64,000 nt of DNA from Cordylochernes scorpioides. Its lineage: Eukaryota > Arthropoda > Arachnida > Pseudoscorpiones > Chernetidae. Under the pieces are notes generated by a model. It did not search any database and was not told where the DNA came from. It saw nothing but the letters and a program-made list of their open reading frames with translations. The position numbers were made by a program, and so were the translations under genes. Below, piece by piece: positions 20,926-31,394 of the stretch (within the stretch, counting starts at the first letter, position 1; every line of letters starts with the position of its first letter). The stretch covers positions 24,444,080 through 24,508,079 of the forward strand of contig CP092880.1 in the NCBI GenBank assembly GCA_030710605.1, in the 5' to 3' direction.

Positions 20926-22139
20926 AACTGAGAGATCCTGACTGTCTGGAGGAGGACAAGGTGGGGAAGCCTCCCTTCCTGAGAACAGCTTTTATATATT
21001 TTTATCACCAAATTGTAAATAATATTGTCACGTTTGTGAATTTTATAATTAATTATTTCTTTTTTTATCTCAATGAATTTTGTATATTAATTTAAAATGT
21101 CATTTTTGTTATCATCATCACATAAAATATAATTTTAGATAAACAAACGATAATGAATAACAACAACAATGTAATTTGCATTTTCATTATTAAAAAACAA
21201 CAAAAAATTGATTTAACAATATAAAAATATATTTTAACATTACAACATTTTCACATTTAACACAAAAACGGTACAATATCATTTATCTTTGTTTAATTTA
21301 TCTTTGATTTTTATAACAATCAACTAAGAGAGTGTCAATATAATATATTGTCTAATTGTCCAGGCATCTCTATCACAGCATTACTCTGGACGCGTTAAAA
21401 TTGTTAGAAATATCGTTTTTGTTCTTCATTGGAAAATAGGTGCCATTACCACGTTAGTCACTTTGGACCAGAATTTAATCAAATATTCCAAGGGCCCAAG
21501 AAGGACTGGTATGGTCAGACTTCACTCCCATGTATTTGATTAAAAAAAACATTACCATCGAGACAAATTTGTGCTTTATAGTAATATAAATTTTCCAAAA
21601 ACTTAAAAAAATATATTTATAATAAATGAAATGTATTTTATTACCAGTTGCAAATAAGACACGCTATATCCGATCTGGATAATTGCACGTGAAACTATTT
21701 GCAATAATTCATATTGTAGTAGAGTAGGTAACAGAATTATCAAAAAGAAAATAAACAATTAAGAAAAAAGAACATTGAATAGAAATATACATTAAACAAA
21801 TAAGCAACAACATAAGCAGATAGAAGAAATCGCAAGGTAGTTATTCACAATATGTTAAGCAATGAAATGGAATAAAATAATTAACAAGGTTATAGCCACC
21901 AGCAAAGGAAAACGATCAAAGCGATAGCAACAGGTATGTTAATAGGAGGCCAAAACCAAATCGCAAGAGTACCATGGCCTCAAAGGCAACATTAGAATTA
22001 AATCAAAAGAACAAGCAATTGAAAGCATAGAATATATGATATCATATGAAAACGAAATTAAATGTTGGACAAAGAGGCAGTACTAACGATCCTACAAGAA
22101 ACACTATAAATATGGCGCCTGCACTGATTAGTTCACAAA
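20926..22139. other. AT-rich stretch with one LINE tail
   Basis: 21640-21700 (minus) is a hairpin-H variant (GGATATAGCGTGTCTTATTT). Nothing else recognised. Confidence 0.4.
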
Positions 22140-22815
22140 ATTATTATGCAAATCAATTTTTAAAACCCAACGAAAAGAAGTAGAATATGAATGAAACGTA
22201 TACTATTTGCATAATCATTCACAAAGTGCCGTAAAGAATAAGAAGATAAAAAAAGACAATCGTCAAAAAACACTATAGGATAAGAAAAACACTAGGTATA
22301 GAATATTATGCAAATAAAAAATCTGGAAAAAACACGTTTATCAACAATATTAGGATAAGATATCGGTAGAGTGAGAGAAATCTTATTTGCATACACATCT
22401 AAATAATATAATGAAGCAATATTTACGAAAAAGAAAAAAACTTGTGTAATAGAGAGTTGCCATCAACAAGTCTTATGCAAATTTAATTGTGTGGAAAAAA
22501 AAACATGTTTATCAACAATTATATAATAAGATATCCGGAAAGTGAGATAAATACTATTTGCATACACATCTAAAGAATATAGTGAAACAATACTCACAAA
22601 AGAAAATAAACTTGTGGAAATAATAGAGAGCTAGCATCAACAAGTCTTATGCAAATTTAATTGTGGAGCAAAACATGTTTATCTCCAATATTAGAATAAG
22701 ATATCGGAAGAATGAGATAAATACTATTTGCATACACATGAATCAATATTCACGAAAGAAAAAAAACTTGTGTAAAATAGAGAGCTAGCAAGTCTTATGC
22801 AAATTGAATTGTGGA
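22140..22815. repeat. Tandem array rich in octamer motifs
   Basis: Units start with TATGCAAAT at 22307, 22474, 22648 and 22796 (periods 167, 174, 148). Each full unit also holds an inverted TATTTGCAT. Upstream, 22144 and 22203 add one motif of each orientation. ATGCAAAT is the binding site of POU-domain factors, but satellite DNA with no function is the simpler reading. Confidence 0.8.
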
Positions 22816-23010
22816 AGAAGGAGCTGGGTGTGAGGGAGTGCTGGTGATCTATGGTATAAGTCAGCCATTGCAGCTGGGGAGACAATTTCAAGGCTAGAGG
22901 TGGTGCGATCAATACCCACGCGCATGTGCTACAGTAGCTAGCTCAGGTGGATGGGATGCAGCACTACCCAAGGTAGGCACCATATGTCCAGTTCCTGTAT
23001 ACAACTAGAG
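22816..23010. other. GC-richer unique tract after octamer array
   Basis: About 195 bases with clearly higher GC than either flank, directly after the octamer array and followed by AT-rich DNA. It does not read as protein and I could not match it to a known small RNA. TTTT at about 23016 could end a Pol III transcript, which is speculation. Confidence 0.3.
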
Positions 23011-23671
23011 ATAGATTTTATTATTACAGAAGTACGAAGTCTATCAGACTATTGTGATATATTAGAATTATTTACATATCTTTAATTATTTACACGATGA
23101 ATTAGTAGTGATTTATAAATTTGTGTACAAATATCTCTAAACTTACTAAAGTTTTCATAAGAATGAGTATATACAGAAAGATGGCATTATGTCAAAGTAA
23201 GCAAGTACAATTTGGTTAGTCAGAGGGCAAGCCGACAAAAGATGGTGTTTCAACATCTAGACAGCATTCACATGTTGGATCATTTATAACTCTCAAGTCA
23301 AAGAGAAAACTTAAAAAGGTTCCTTTGCCTGTGAAGAACAAAGTAGTGTATTTATCAGGAGTAATGAAGCTTGGTACATCTCTCAGAAAAAACATTTTTG
23401 AACGTTGGATTAGTTTGAGAAAGATAAAATTTAAATTTTGTATTGATATATAATTTATTCAACCCACATTTGAAAGGGTCTTATTTAGTGTTTGGTCTGT
23501 CAGAGAATTCTTCAAATTGACTAGGAATAGAAAGATATATTACTTTGTCCATATCTCAATCGGATAAAAACTCAAAATATCTCGCTTACTTCATACAACC
23601 AACCTGATACTCCAAACTATTGGTTGTTAGAATGTTTTTTACTTAGTCAATACAATATTTCGTAAAGATAG
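23011..23671. other. AT-rich stretch, no gene seen
   Basis: Nothing recognised on either strand. Confidence 0.3.
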
Positions 23672-23833
23672 AGAATGTCTGGCCGGTATTCATACTTCAA
23701 ATTAAAGATACTTCGGTCAGTAAATCTTTTTTATTGTCTCAACGTTCCTGACGAGGACAAAAGCTTTTTGTCGAAACGTCGAGACAATAAAAAAGATTTA
23801 CTGGTCGAAGTGTCCTTAATTTGAAGAAATATA
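23672..23833. repeat. Ribozyme-bearing palindrome C, copy 2
   Basis: Arms AGATACTTCGGTCAGTAAAT and its inverse. The left arm stops before its ribozyme, so only the right-hand ribozyme remains. Confidence 0.75.
23748..23780 (+). ncRNA. Small hammerhead ribozyme motif
   Basis: CTGACGA, stem II GACAAAAG/CTTTTTGTC, then GAAACGTC. Core intact; stem III is again only ACGT. Confidence 0.65.
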
Positions 23834-24106
23834 CAATTTCTATTACTATTGTTTAAACTTAACTGAAAATTACAATCTCGTAGAATACATCTTCAGTATA
23901 AAGCAAAAAGATTTGTTCTTTGATATTTTTCAATTTCGCTCAAACTGATGTGTATTGTATATTTTTTCAAGCTTGTTTATACCTTAGTTTACGCTATGCT
24001 AGTTTGAATTTATCCAGAAGTTTTAGAGAAAAGAATTTCCTTAGAGAGATTGAGATTGAAATTAATTTATTATATTGTTCATATAAGATTATATAGGGTT
24101 AAATTT

Positions 24107-24139
24107 CTACTACACTTAGATCTTAGCCAAAAGGTCGAG
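24107..24139 (-). pseudogene. U2 snRNA 5'-region fragment
   Basis: Minus strand begins CTCGACCTTTTGGCTAAGAT and continues to GTGTAGTAG. This matches nucleotides about 8-39 of U2 snRNA with one substitution and one inserted T, and includes GUAGUA, which pairs with the intron branch site. The first seven bases and everything beyond are missing. Confidence 0.7.
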
Positions 24140-24190
24140 TATGGGGCAAGTCCCTAATAAAGGCTTTGTGCGTGTGTGTGTGTATATATA
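24140..24190 (+). repeat. LINE 3' end abutting the U2 fragment
   Basis: GGGGCAAGTCCCTAATAAAG then GCTTTGTG and (TG)n. Similar to the LINE ending at 39443-39494 (CCCTAAATAAAGGCTTTG). It starts exactly where the U2 match stops. Confidence 0.5.
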
Positions 24191-24438
24191 TGGTTAAATA
24201 TAAAATTGAATAAATAGGAATGATTAAGAATATATAAGGATATATAGATAAATGAATTTAAAATATAAAATAGATAAATATGCATATATAGTAGAGGGAG
24301 AGAGAGATGCACATGAAATATAAAGAATAATCACGCCATCTGTATATGCAAATAGAACCTACGTATATTTATGGATTGCTCTATTTTCAAAATATATTTA
24401 TTTATATAAATATTATACCATTTTGGAATTCTGAAGTA

Positions 24439-24760
24439 CAATGAGAATGACAATGAAAACGTCTTTATTGACATCTTAGTCAATAGTACACTCCGGACTA
24501 TTTACAAATTCCTCAGAGAGAGTCAGGATGACAAGGCGGGCCCTGAGCCCGGATATTTTCTCGCAAAGAGAAGGATCCAGGTCCAGGGCGCGCTCTAAGA
24601 GAGCGCCAAGTTGTTGGGCCAGATTGGTTCTCTCCGTGGGCAGGAGTCGCGGGACGAAGTTCACCCTGTCCTTTAGATCTAGGGTCGCATCCACCAGATC
24701 GGGGTGGTCGATCCCTGAATGGGACATAGGCTTCAGGTCGAGTTCCTCCTTGAATTTTCC
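24439..24760 (-). pseudogene. Retrocopied LINE-type ORF1 C-terminus
   Basis: GC-rich minus-strand frame, open for at least 83 codons and then a stop: HPDLVDATLDLKD, LLPTERTNLAQQLGALLERA, CEKISGLRARLVI. The helical pattern resembles the end of the zinc-knuckle ORF1 at 36070-36340 (LLSPSQSDALSGLIGQLLTL). A perfect 16-base duplication, TTGGAATTCTGAAGTA, flanks the insert (24423-24438 and 24761-24776). The 3' end is a short TCATTG-repeat tail 40-50 bases after the stop. This is a 5'-truncated retrotransposition product with ORF1 directly at its 3' end and no reverse transcriptase. Confidence 0.75.
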
Positions 24761-24828
24761 TTGGAATTCTGAAGTAACTTCTGTATCACTTTGTATTTAA
24801 TGGCCGAATATTTTTGAGAGAATATATT

Positions 24829-25167
24829 AAAACTAAGATAATTCAGTCAGTATACACAAAAGAGTAAAATATTTGGTACAGGTTTATCTTTTTTTCTCAA
24901 CTAAAATCACTTTATAATGTAATGAAACACATTATCAGGGAACATAATACATTGAAAATATACATTAGGAAATTGTCTTATTTTTAAAACAACAAGAAAT
25001 TACGACAATTTCCTAATGTATATTTTCAATGTATTATGTTCCCTGATAATGCGTTCCATTACATATTCAGTAAAAAGTGATTTTAGCTGAGAAAAAAATA
25101 GATAAACCCGTACCAAATATTTAACTCTTTTGTGTATACTGACTGAATTAACCTAGTGTTTTAATAT
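24829..25167. repeat. Perfect-armed palindrome (MITE-like)
   Basis: Arms of about 155 bases (24829-24985, 25008-25167) share AATTCAGTCAGTATACACAA and CATTAGGAAATTGTC in inverted orientation with few mismatches. Confidence 0.85.
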
Positions 25168-25191
25168 ATTCTCTATAATATAATATAATAT

Positions 25192-25318
25192 AATGCGGCT
25201 TATAATTTTAGAACGATATTTGAAAATTTATCCCGCATGTGTTTCTTTTTAACGAATCGTAAAGTAATCGTTAAAAATAAACCCATGTGGGATAAATTTT
25301 CAAATGTCGTTCTACAAT
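25192..25318. mobile_element. Element G, ends only
   Basis: ATAATGCGGCTTATAATTTT and the ATTTGAAAATTTATCCCGC end, mirrored at 25290-25318, with no SINE inside. Confidence 0.7.
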
Positions 25319-25697
25319 ATATTCTCTATATAAACAACTTTCGGCAAATAAATACAAAGTACTCCAGAAATTACTTCAGAATTTAAAATGATATAATATT
25401 TATATAAATGAATATATTTTGAGAGAAAATAGAGCAATCCATAAATAGATCTTTAATTAAAAAGACCTATATTGGATCAAAAATATTATTTATTTACAAA
25501 TATTTCAGTTGGCTGAACGCCAACCTTTTTCAAGGTATTACAATATATTTTTGTCAATAACAAAGTTTGTTGTTTAGTTTGTTTTTGAAATAAATATGTT
25601 ATATAAATAAAACAATTCTCTGAAGAAAGAGTTTTTTTAAATATATAATGGCAATACAAGATTTCTGGCTCAACAGCCCTTCGACAGGTATAATATT

Positions 25698-26215
25698 GAC
25701 GAGGTATCAATGAGTTTATGTACATTCCAAGTTGCTAGCATCTTTTTAGAGTTTAAGTCTAAGTGAAAGTCGGGTGAGCCGATCTATTGTACTATTTTGT
25801 TGACACCGTGCGTCAGAATGGAATCTTGCAGGGGAACATTTTGTTAAAATATATTTGACGGCTTATATCAATGAGTTTATCTACATTCCAAGTAGCATCT
25901 TCTTAGAGTGGAAGTTGGATGAGCCGATCTATTGTACCATTTTTTTTTGACACAGTGTATCAGAATGTGATCTTGTAGGAAACATTTAAAAACATATTTT
26001 TGACGGCGTATCAATGTTCTTATGTACATTCCAAGTTGCTAGCATCTTCGTAGAGTGGAAGTTTAAGTTAAATTCGCATGAGCCGATCTGTTGTACCATT
26101 TTGTTGACACCGTGAGTCAGAATGATTTCTTGCAGGGAAACATTTTGTAAGAATATTTTTGACGGCGTATCAATGAGTTTTTAAACATTCCAAGTTGCAT
26201 CTTCACAGAGTTGAA
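25698..26215. repeat. Tandem array, about 155-bp unit
   Basis: GACGGCGTATCAATGAG-like starts at 25698, 25857, 26002 and 26161 (periods 159, 145, 159). Units also share ACATTCCAAGTTGC and TGAGCCGATCT. About 3.3 copies. Confidence 0.85.
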
Positions 26216-26439
26216 GTCTCTGATACCTTTTTAATAGTTAGTCTCATACGTTCAATGGTTCCATGGGTTTGAATTGTCCGATGTCTACCATTTCGTAAAC
26301 GATCAAAACCAGTACCCGTTTGTGCAAAACGATGAAAGAATCCAGAATAGGATGTTCGGATGGTAGCTTTTCTACATGATAAAGTTTTCTAAATTATTTC
26401 TGTGTAATATTAATTAAAGTGTTTTTAAAGATAAATTCA
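26216..26439 (-). other. Possible transposase HTH scrap
   Basis: Minus strand reads FFHRFAQTGTGFDRLRNGRH in one frame, like the linker of Tc1-type DNA-binding regions. Too short to be sure. Confidence 0.3.
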
Positions 26440-26716
26440 AAATGACACACACACACATACAGTATGATTAAGATCACCGGGCGATTTCAAGATTACCAAC
26501 AGGACATCTTTGAATGCTCAAATTTAATGGAAAAATCAAAACATTCCTGAAATGCCCCAAATACGATTTCCAGCCTTCCAGTCCTGAACATCTATTGAAT
26601 TGTATCAAATTCTCCAAAAAGACCTCTGGGAAAACCCCAGGACTATAATAGAAAAGCTGAGATAATGGAACCTAATAGAGATCGTTAAACGACTTGAGGA
26701 ATAAGCAACAACAACA
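26440..26716 (+). pseudogene. LINE ORF2 C-terminal fragment with CAA tail
   Basis: FLKCPKYDFQPSSPEHLLNC then, after a frame change, DLWENPRTIIEKLR and a stop, followed by (CAA)n. Cys, His and Cys of the C-terminal knuckle are visible. The SPEH-LLNC pattern resembles LINE proteins frequent in arachnid genomes. Confidence 0.6.
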
Positions 26717-26870
26717 AAACCACCGGTCTTATACAGATTCACCACAGTAAGGAAACATAGATGGAGCTCCTATACTCCAGGTAGCACCGAACCCAACAGC
26801 TTCCAGGTCCGACGCATATCCAGTGGCCACAGAATCCACCGTGCATAGGTTAGCGTATCACTGAAAAAGC
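26717..26870 (-). repeat. Dispersed repeat A, copy 2
   Basis: Matches 5775-5965 (inverted) and 53125-53280. Follows the LINE tail directly. Confidence 0.55.
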
Positions 26871-26992
26871 ATAACTTCAAAATAAAGTTAATCCGGTTTT
26901 TGAGCGAAACGTATCTTTTAGTTCTGGGAAAAATTTCCAGCTTTCGCGACCCTCTTCTACTGGCTATAGAAGGATAGTGATTATAAGACATA

Positions 26993-27153
26993 CAGTTAAA
27001 CCTGTCTATAGCGCCCCCTCTTGGGACTAATCAAAATAATGTGCTATAGAGAGGGGGTGCTATAGACAGGTCACTTTTAATGTAAATCGCATCGTACTAC
27101 GTATTTAAAATCAGGCTCTATAGAGAGTGAGGCGCTATAGACAGGTTTAACTG
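26993..27153. mobile_element. 161-bp MITE with TA duplication
   Basis: Starts CAGTTAAACCTGTCTATAGC and ends with its complement (GCTATAGACAGGTTTAACTG). TA at 26991-26992 and 27154-27155. The CAGT-type ends are typical of Tc1/mariner/pogo-derived miniature elements. Confidence 0.85.
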
Positions 27154-27339
27154 TATATATAACACATTGATTAGCAATAATTTTGATAATCAAGTAGAGA
27201 CTGCCTCTTTCATAACGTCATATATAAACCTTGCCTTGTTAACATCTATAAAGTTTGTAGAACACTCAGAAACTTGAAATTCATCTAACAATAAAAGATA
27301 CGTGAAAATAGTATAAAAGTAAACTTGTACTGGGATCAG

Positions 27340-27815
27340 GTGGGGATAAATTAAGAAAAACGTATTTTCTCATTGTGTGTATTGAATTGAATATGTAATT
27401 AATCTTCTTGTAAGTAGCATAGTAATATTTGAAATTTTCCAATTTGCAGTAATTTCATGCAGTTTTAGAAGTTCTTGTTGAATTTTTCGAAGAATTAGAA
27501 GTATTCGAAAATATTTCATGTCTTGATTGTTATTATTTGAATGCCTTTTTCGATGGAAATATCAAGCAAAAGACAATCTGATCTTCTCATTATGTAGCTA
27601 AAGGTTGCTGATGACTTTCGGCATCTATCGGAAAAAATATAAACTAATCTTTGATTTTTCATTATTACAGAATTGACCAAATTGACCAAAAATGTATCCT
27701 TATATTCCAAATTTGGAATAAACATAAATCAAATATTAGTTGATTTTATATTCAGACAAATGACGCAAGCTACCCGAAAATTTTAGTTTCACGAACAAAA
27801 TATGTCTTTTTATTA
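27340..27815. repeat. Palindrome D, decayed copy 4
   Basis: Weak but recognisable: TACTGGGATCAGGTG, GGCATCTATCGG, CAGAATTGACCAAATTG and inverse parts. No ribozyme core left. Confidence 0.5.
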
Positions 27816-28009
27816 ATAAAAGAAACGCTTCGAAAAACAATCAATTGTATTGATGGAAGCAATAAGGAAGAAGATAATAATGTTCTATTCATCTTTCTAT
27901 TCCTACTAGATGGTCTATCTCTAGCTTATATATTGGGTATACCATCGCCGTCAAGGAAGTCTATCAGAGCTTCCAGGATAGACAACAGTCTATTTAAAGT
28001 CTTTTTAAA

Positions 28010-28690
28010 GTGTCTATACAATACAGTGTAATTACAATTGGTTAATATTTAATTCCTTCTTAGAGGCGAAGCATATGATCTACGTTTTCTACGTAGATTG
28101 CAAAATACGTAGTGTTACTAGATACCATCAAAATCTACAACGGGGTCAGAGGCGCCATGTACATATTCATTGTACATAGACATTACCACATCAATTGGTC
28201 AATGTGGTATTTACTCCTTAGCGGCGAAACATGCGATATACGTTTTCCTTGTAGATCAAGAGCTATGTGGTTTCACTAGATATACTAGCAATCTTTCATC
28301 AAAATCTACAACGGTGGCAGAGGCACAATGTACATATTCATTGTATATAGACTTTACCACATTAGTTGGTCGATGTGGTATTTTATTCTCAGCGGCGAAA
28401 CATGCATCTACATTTCCTTGTAGATCGAGAGCTACGTGGTGTCACTAGAGACCCGCTGGCGATTTTCTATCAGAATCTACAACGGTGGCAGAGGCGCCAT
28501 GTATATATTCATCGTATAAAGACATACCACATCAATTGGTTGATGTGGTATTCACTCCTCAGCGGCGAAACATGCGATCTACGTTTTCCTTGTAGATCAA
28601 GAGCTATGTGGTATCACTAGAGATACACTAGCAATCTTTTGTCAAAATCTACAACATTGGCAGATACGCCATGTACATATTGTAACGATA
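28010..28690 (-). repeat. Tandem array, about 170-bp unit
   Basis: GGCGAA anchors at 28065, 28222, 28393 and 28563 (periods 157, 171, 170). Units contain GTAGATC, ATCTACAACGGTGGCAGAGG and CGCCATGTA. The reverse complement of a unit is homologous to 63850-64000. On the minus strand units read as decayed versions of MAPLP...ENRQ.VSSDTT with stops. Confidence 0.85.
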
Positions 28691-29218
28691 TTTTTTTTCA
28701 TAAAGTGGAATCCTCTGGTGTATAATATTATTATTATTATTCTATGAACAGATAATTAATATTTCTTTACATATTTATATTTTCCTAATCTATAAACTTG
28801 TCTCTTTGCATCTCTAGTATTTTATAAATTCAGATTTGTTATTGCCTTAAAAATTGCTATGTCATCTTGAAGTTTGTTTCTCCTCTAATTTCCTACGTGA
28901 CAATATCCATTGTACACATAGACGGTTAGCACGTTTTCTTTGAACTTTCTTCTAGAAAGAACGAGCTGACTCACTTCGATTCAATTCGATTTATTTCAAA
29001 CAACAAAAAAGAATTACACTAAGATTTAATGCGATTTAGTTGTATTTATAACATAAAAGAAAAATAAAGAGACTATATTAACACACACAAAAAAAAAAGA
29101 ATGATGATAAGTAACAATAAAATTCTATGAATATGAATTATAATTAATTAATAAAATACAATAATAATAATAATAATAAACCTAACATAGACATTATTTT
29201 CATTCATATTATATTTAT
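28691..29218. other. AT-rich stretch, no gene seen
   Basis: Low-complexity sequence including (TAA)n at 29163-29180. Nothing recognised. Confidence 0.4.
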
Positions 29219-29485
29219 ATAAAATAAAAGGACTTAAAAGCGCGAATGTTTCTTTTATACATAAAACGAACTTCTACTGTCCTTACTGCGATGAAAAAAT
29301 ATATTGGGAGGGCTTGGCTCATCAGTGGTGAACCCTCCCAGCGGTTTCGCCAATTTAATCCACCAGACCGCTTCTCGGAGCTCTAAAACTGTATTGGATC
29401 ATTCTGCTTTTATATGCTACACTGAAGGATGGAATCTTAGAAATGGTTTTCAAGTAAACTATGGACATAAGCTCATAGGACAGTA
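29219..29485. repeat. Repeat B, half copy
   Basis: GGACTTAAAAGCGCGAATGT, GGGAGGGCTTGGCTCATCAG and ACCAGACCGCTTCTCGGAGC, as in the palindrome that follows. Together with downstream sequence to about 29600 it is also inverted at 32285-32660. Confidence 0.8.
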
Positions 29486-29560
29486 GAATTACATTCAAAT
29501 ATTTGCTTCGAGCAATGCTCTTCAGCAAACTATAAAGACAAGGCCAGCCAGGAATAAATC

Positions 29561-30032
29561 AACACAAAGCAATAACGCGCCATCTATACATATAAAATAA
29601 AAGGACTTAAAAGCGCGAAAGTTTATTTTATACATAAAACGAACTTCTACTGTCCTTACTGCGATGAAAAAATATATTGGGAGGGCTTGGCTCATCAGTG
29701 GTGAACCCTCCCGGCGGTTTCGCCAATTTAATCCACCAGACCGCTTCTCGGAGCTCTAAAACTGTATTGGATAACCATTTCTAAGATTCCATCCTTCAGT
29801 GTAGCATATAAAAGCAGAATGATCCAATACAGTTTTAGAGCTCCGAGAAGCGGTCTGGTGGATTAAATTGGCGAAACCGCCGGGAGGGTTCACCACTGAT
29901 GAGCCAAGCCCTCCCAATATTTTTTTTCATCGCAGTAAGGACAGTAGAAGTTCGTTTTATGTATAAAAGAAACATTCGCGCTTTTAAGTCCTTTTATTTT
30001 ATATGTATAGATGGCGCGTTATTGCTTTGTGT
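29561..30032. repeat. Repeat B, near-perfect 472-bp palindrome
   Basis: The left end ACACAAAGCAATAACGCGCC is exactly complementary to the right end. Arms of about 205 bases continue through the CGGTTTCGCCAATTTAATCC region with almost no mismatch, so this is the youngest B copy. The centre is TAACCATTTCTAAGATTCC... . Confidence 0.95.
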
Positions 30033-30258
30033 ATATTATATTTATATACACCTATTTCCCGATTTACACGGTACTTTTTTTTACACGTTTTCGCTTTTAC
30101 ACGGTTTTCCAAATAAGTTTTTTTTGTTTGTATCGCACTATACTAAATGCTACTGTGATTGAACACATGCGCTGTGTACACATCTCACGAGGAATCCCGA
30201 GCTTATGTGCTGACTACATATTTTAACCTGTCAAGCATTTTATTTTTATTTCTGTGTA

Positions 30259-30324
30259 CACCTATCCCCCGATTTACACGTTTTTCTCAGGAACGTATCT
30301 ACCGTGTGAATCGGGGGATAAGTG
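30259..30324. mobile_element. 66-bp mini-MITE, copy 1
   Basis: CACCTATCCCCCGATTTACA... ending in AATCGGGGGATAAGTG, flanked by TA at 30257-30258 and 30325-30326. The second copy at 56336-56401 has the same length. Inner sequence resembles the Tigger ends at 2648 (GGTAGATACGTTCC versus GGTAGATGCGTTCC). Confidence 0.8.
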
Positions 30325-30362
30325 TATTTTAAATCCTAATTCTAAGGATTCAAAGTAATCAT

Positions 30363-30403
30363 TCCCCTGAGGAGAGTGAAAGCAGTTCACTGAAATGTCG
30401 GGA
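30363..30403 (+). ncRNA. Small hammerhead ribozyme motif
   Basis: TCCC, CTGAGGA, stem II AGTGAA...TTCACT, GAAATGTC, GGGA. Stem I is four pairs, stem II six, core positions all consistent. Decayed relatives at 12745-12775 (minus) and 47310-47345. Confidence 0.65.
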
Positions 30404-30478
30404 GTTAAATATATCATTAGTTGATGTGGCTGTGTTTTTTATGAATTTTATTTATATATCATTGTTGTACTAATGCTA

Positions 30479-31003
30479 TAAGATTGTCCCAAATGTTCGT
30501 GTTTTTCTTAAAATGTTGTTTTTTCTTATTACTTTGAGTATAATATTATCACGGCGAATAAATCTCTATACCGTTGGTTTTCGACCGCTACGACCCGGGT
30601 TCGATTTGGATACTTTGGATACCCGGGTTGGATACTTTTTTTCTGATAAAAAAAAATGCTCTAATGACTCCCGATTCTTGCAAAAGTCCAACCCCACCAG
30701 CGAGTGCAAGTAACCAAACGGGGCTCTGACACATTTGTAAGTGCAAAGTCGAACTGCTTTTCACATGTGTAGACATGTGGTGCACTTACAGTAAAAGCAG
30801 TCGCCTACTTCTACCCACCATGATTATCATGGCCTGTACCACGTTGTACTAAGGATAAGCAAAAAGAAAAGCGGCGCGAATACATAATACAATTACTTTA
30901 TACATAATACAAAGACATTAAACATAACGGCGAATAATATTATAGCGAATAAAATTGGTATTTCAATTTTTTGGAAGTGTTTACGACCTTTTGGGACAAC
31001 CTT
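30479..31003. mobile_element. MITE F, copy 1, split by a SINE
   Basis: The left end AAGATTGTCCCAAATGTTCG matches the inverted right end CTTTTGGGACAACCTT. AT-rich interior with TACATAATACAAAGACATTA. The SINE at 30566-30862 is inserted in it. Confidence 0.75.
30566..30862 (+). repeat. tRNA-derived SINE, copy 4
   Basis: CCGTTGGTTTTCGACCGCTA, CGACCCGGGTTCGATT (good B box) and the full body to ATGGCCTGTACCACG. A small internal duplication follows the B box (GGATACTTTGGATAC). Inserted into MITE F. Confidence 0.85.
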
Positions 31004-31394
31004 ATTTTTTAAAATTTTATTTCAATTTAAAGCGCTATGTCCCCTTAGGGACACTTGCGCTATCATACATGTTTGCTTTTACATTTGTCTATACATAAGT
31101 ATACAATAATTTTAGGCCGTGAATAGAATAGCCATATGATGTTAACAATGAGAAAGAGAAAAAAAAACGAGAAAAAATAACCGTGTACAAAAGAAACGAA
31201 AAAAAAAAAGATAAGTAAATAATTAAATCCCCACATCATTCCCCTGGCTGCCCATGAACTTGTAACTGTATTTATAACACTAATGTACCCTTCCAATTTA
31301 TACTTTCATAACCTTTCTTTAACTATCTGCTCACTCTAGTATCTATAATCTGTACATATCCGGGACTCACCTCTTGACTTGATCTCCTTACCAG
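31004..31394 (-). repeat. LINE 3' end with hairpin H
   Basis: 31018-31062 (minus) is GCGCAAGTGTCCCTAAGGGG and ACATAGCGCTTTAAATTG with an A-rich tail. Sequence up to about 31290 may be its 3' UTR. Confidence 0.5.

Larger units (their letters stand above)
24340..25450. repeat. Nested foldback element
   Basis: Left arm 24340-24438 plus 24777-24830 matches the reverse complement of 25320-25450 (ATGGATTGCTCTATTTTC, TTTATATAAATATTATA). Nested in it are a retrocopy (24439-24760), a second palindrome (24829-25167) and element G (25192-25318). Confidence 0.7.

Noticed and set aside
22816..23010. GC-rich tract as a 7SK or SRP RNA gene.
   Set aside because: Only short resemblances (a GTGAGGG start, two GATC). 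No consistent fold or conserved block could be traced by hand.
25698..28690. Tandem arrays as CRISPR arrays.
   Set aside because: Units of 145-175 bases are homologous throughout, with no short repeat/unique spacer pattern. The genome is clearly eukaryotic.
29812..29925. Repeat B contains GGCGAAACC and CACTGATGAGCC, which look like a hammerhead with permuted order.
   Set aside because: GCC/GGC could form stem II, but only about five bases remain for stem I, so no hairpin or cleavage site fits. The likeness is probably chance.
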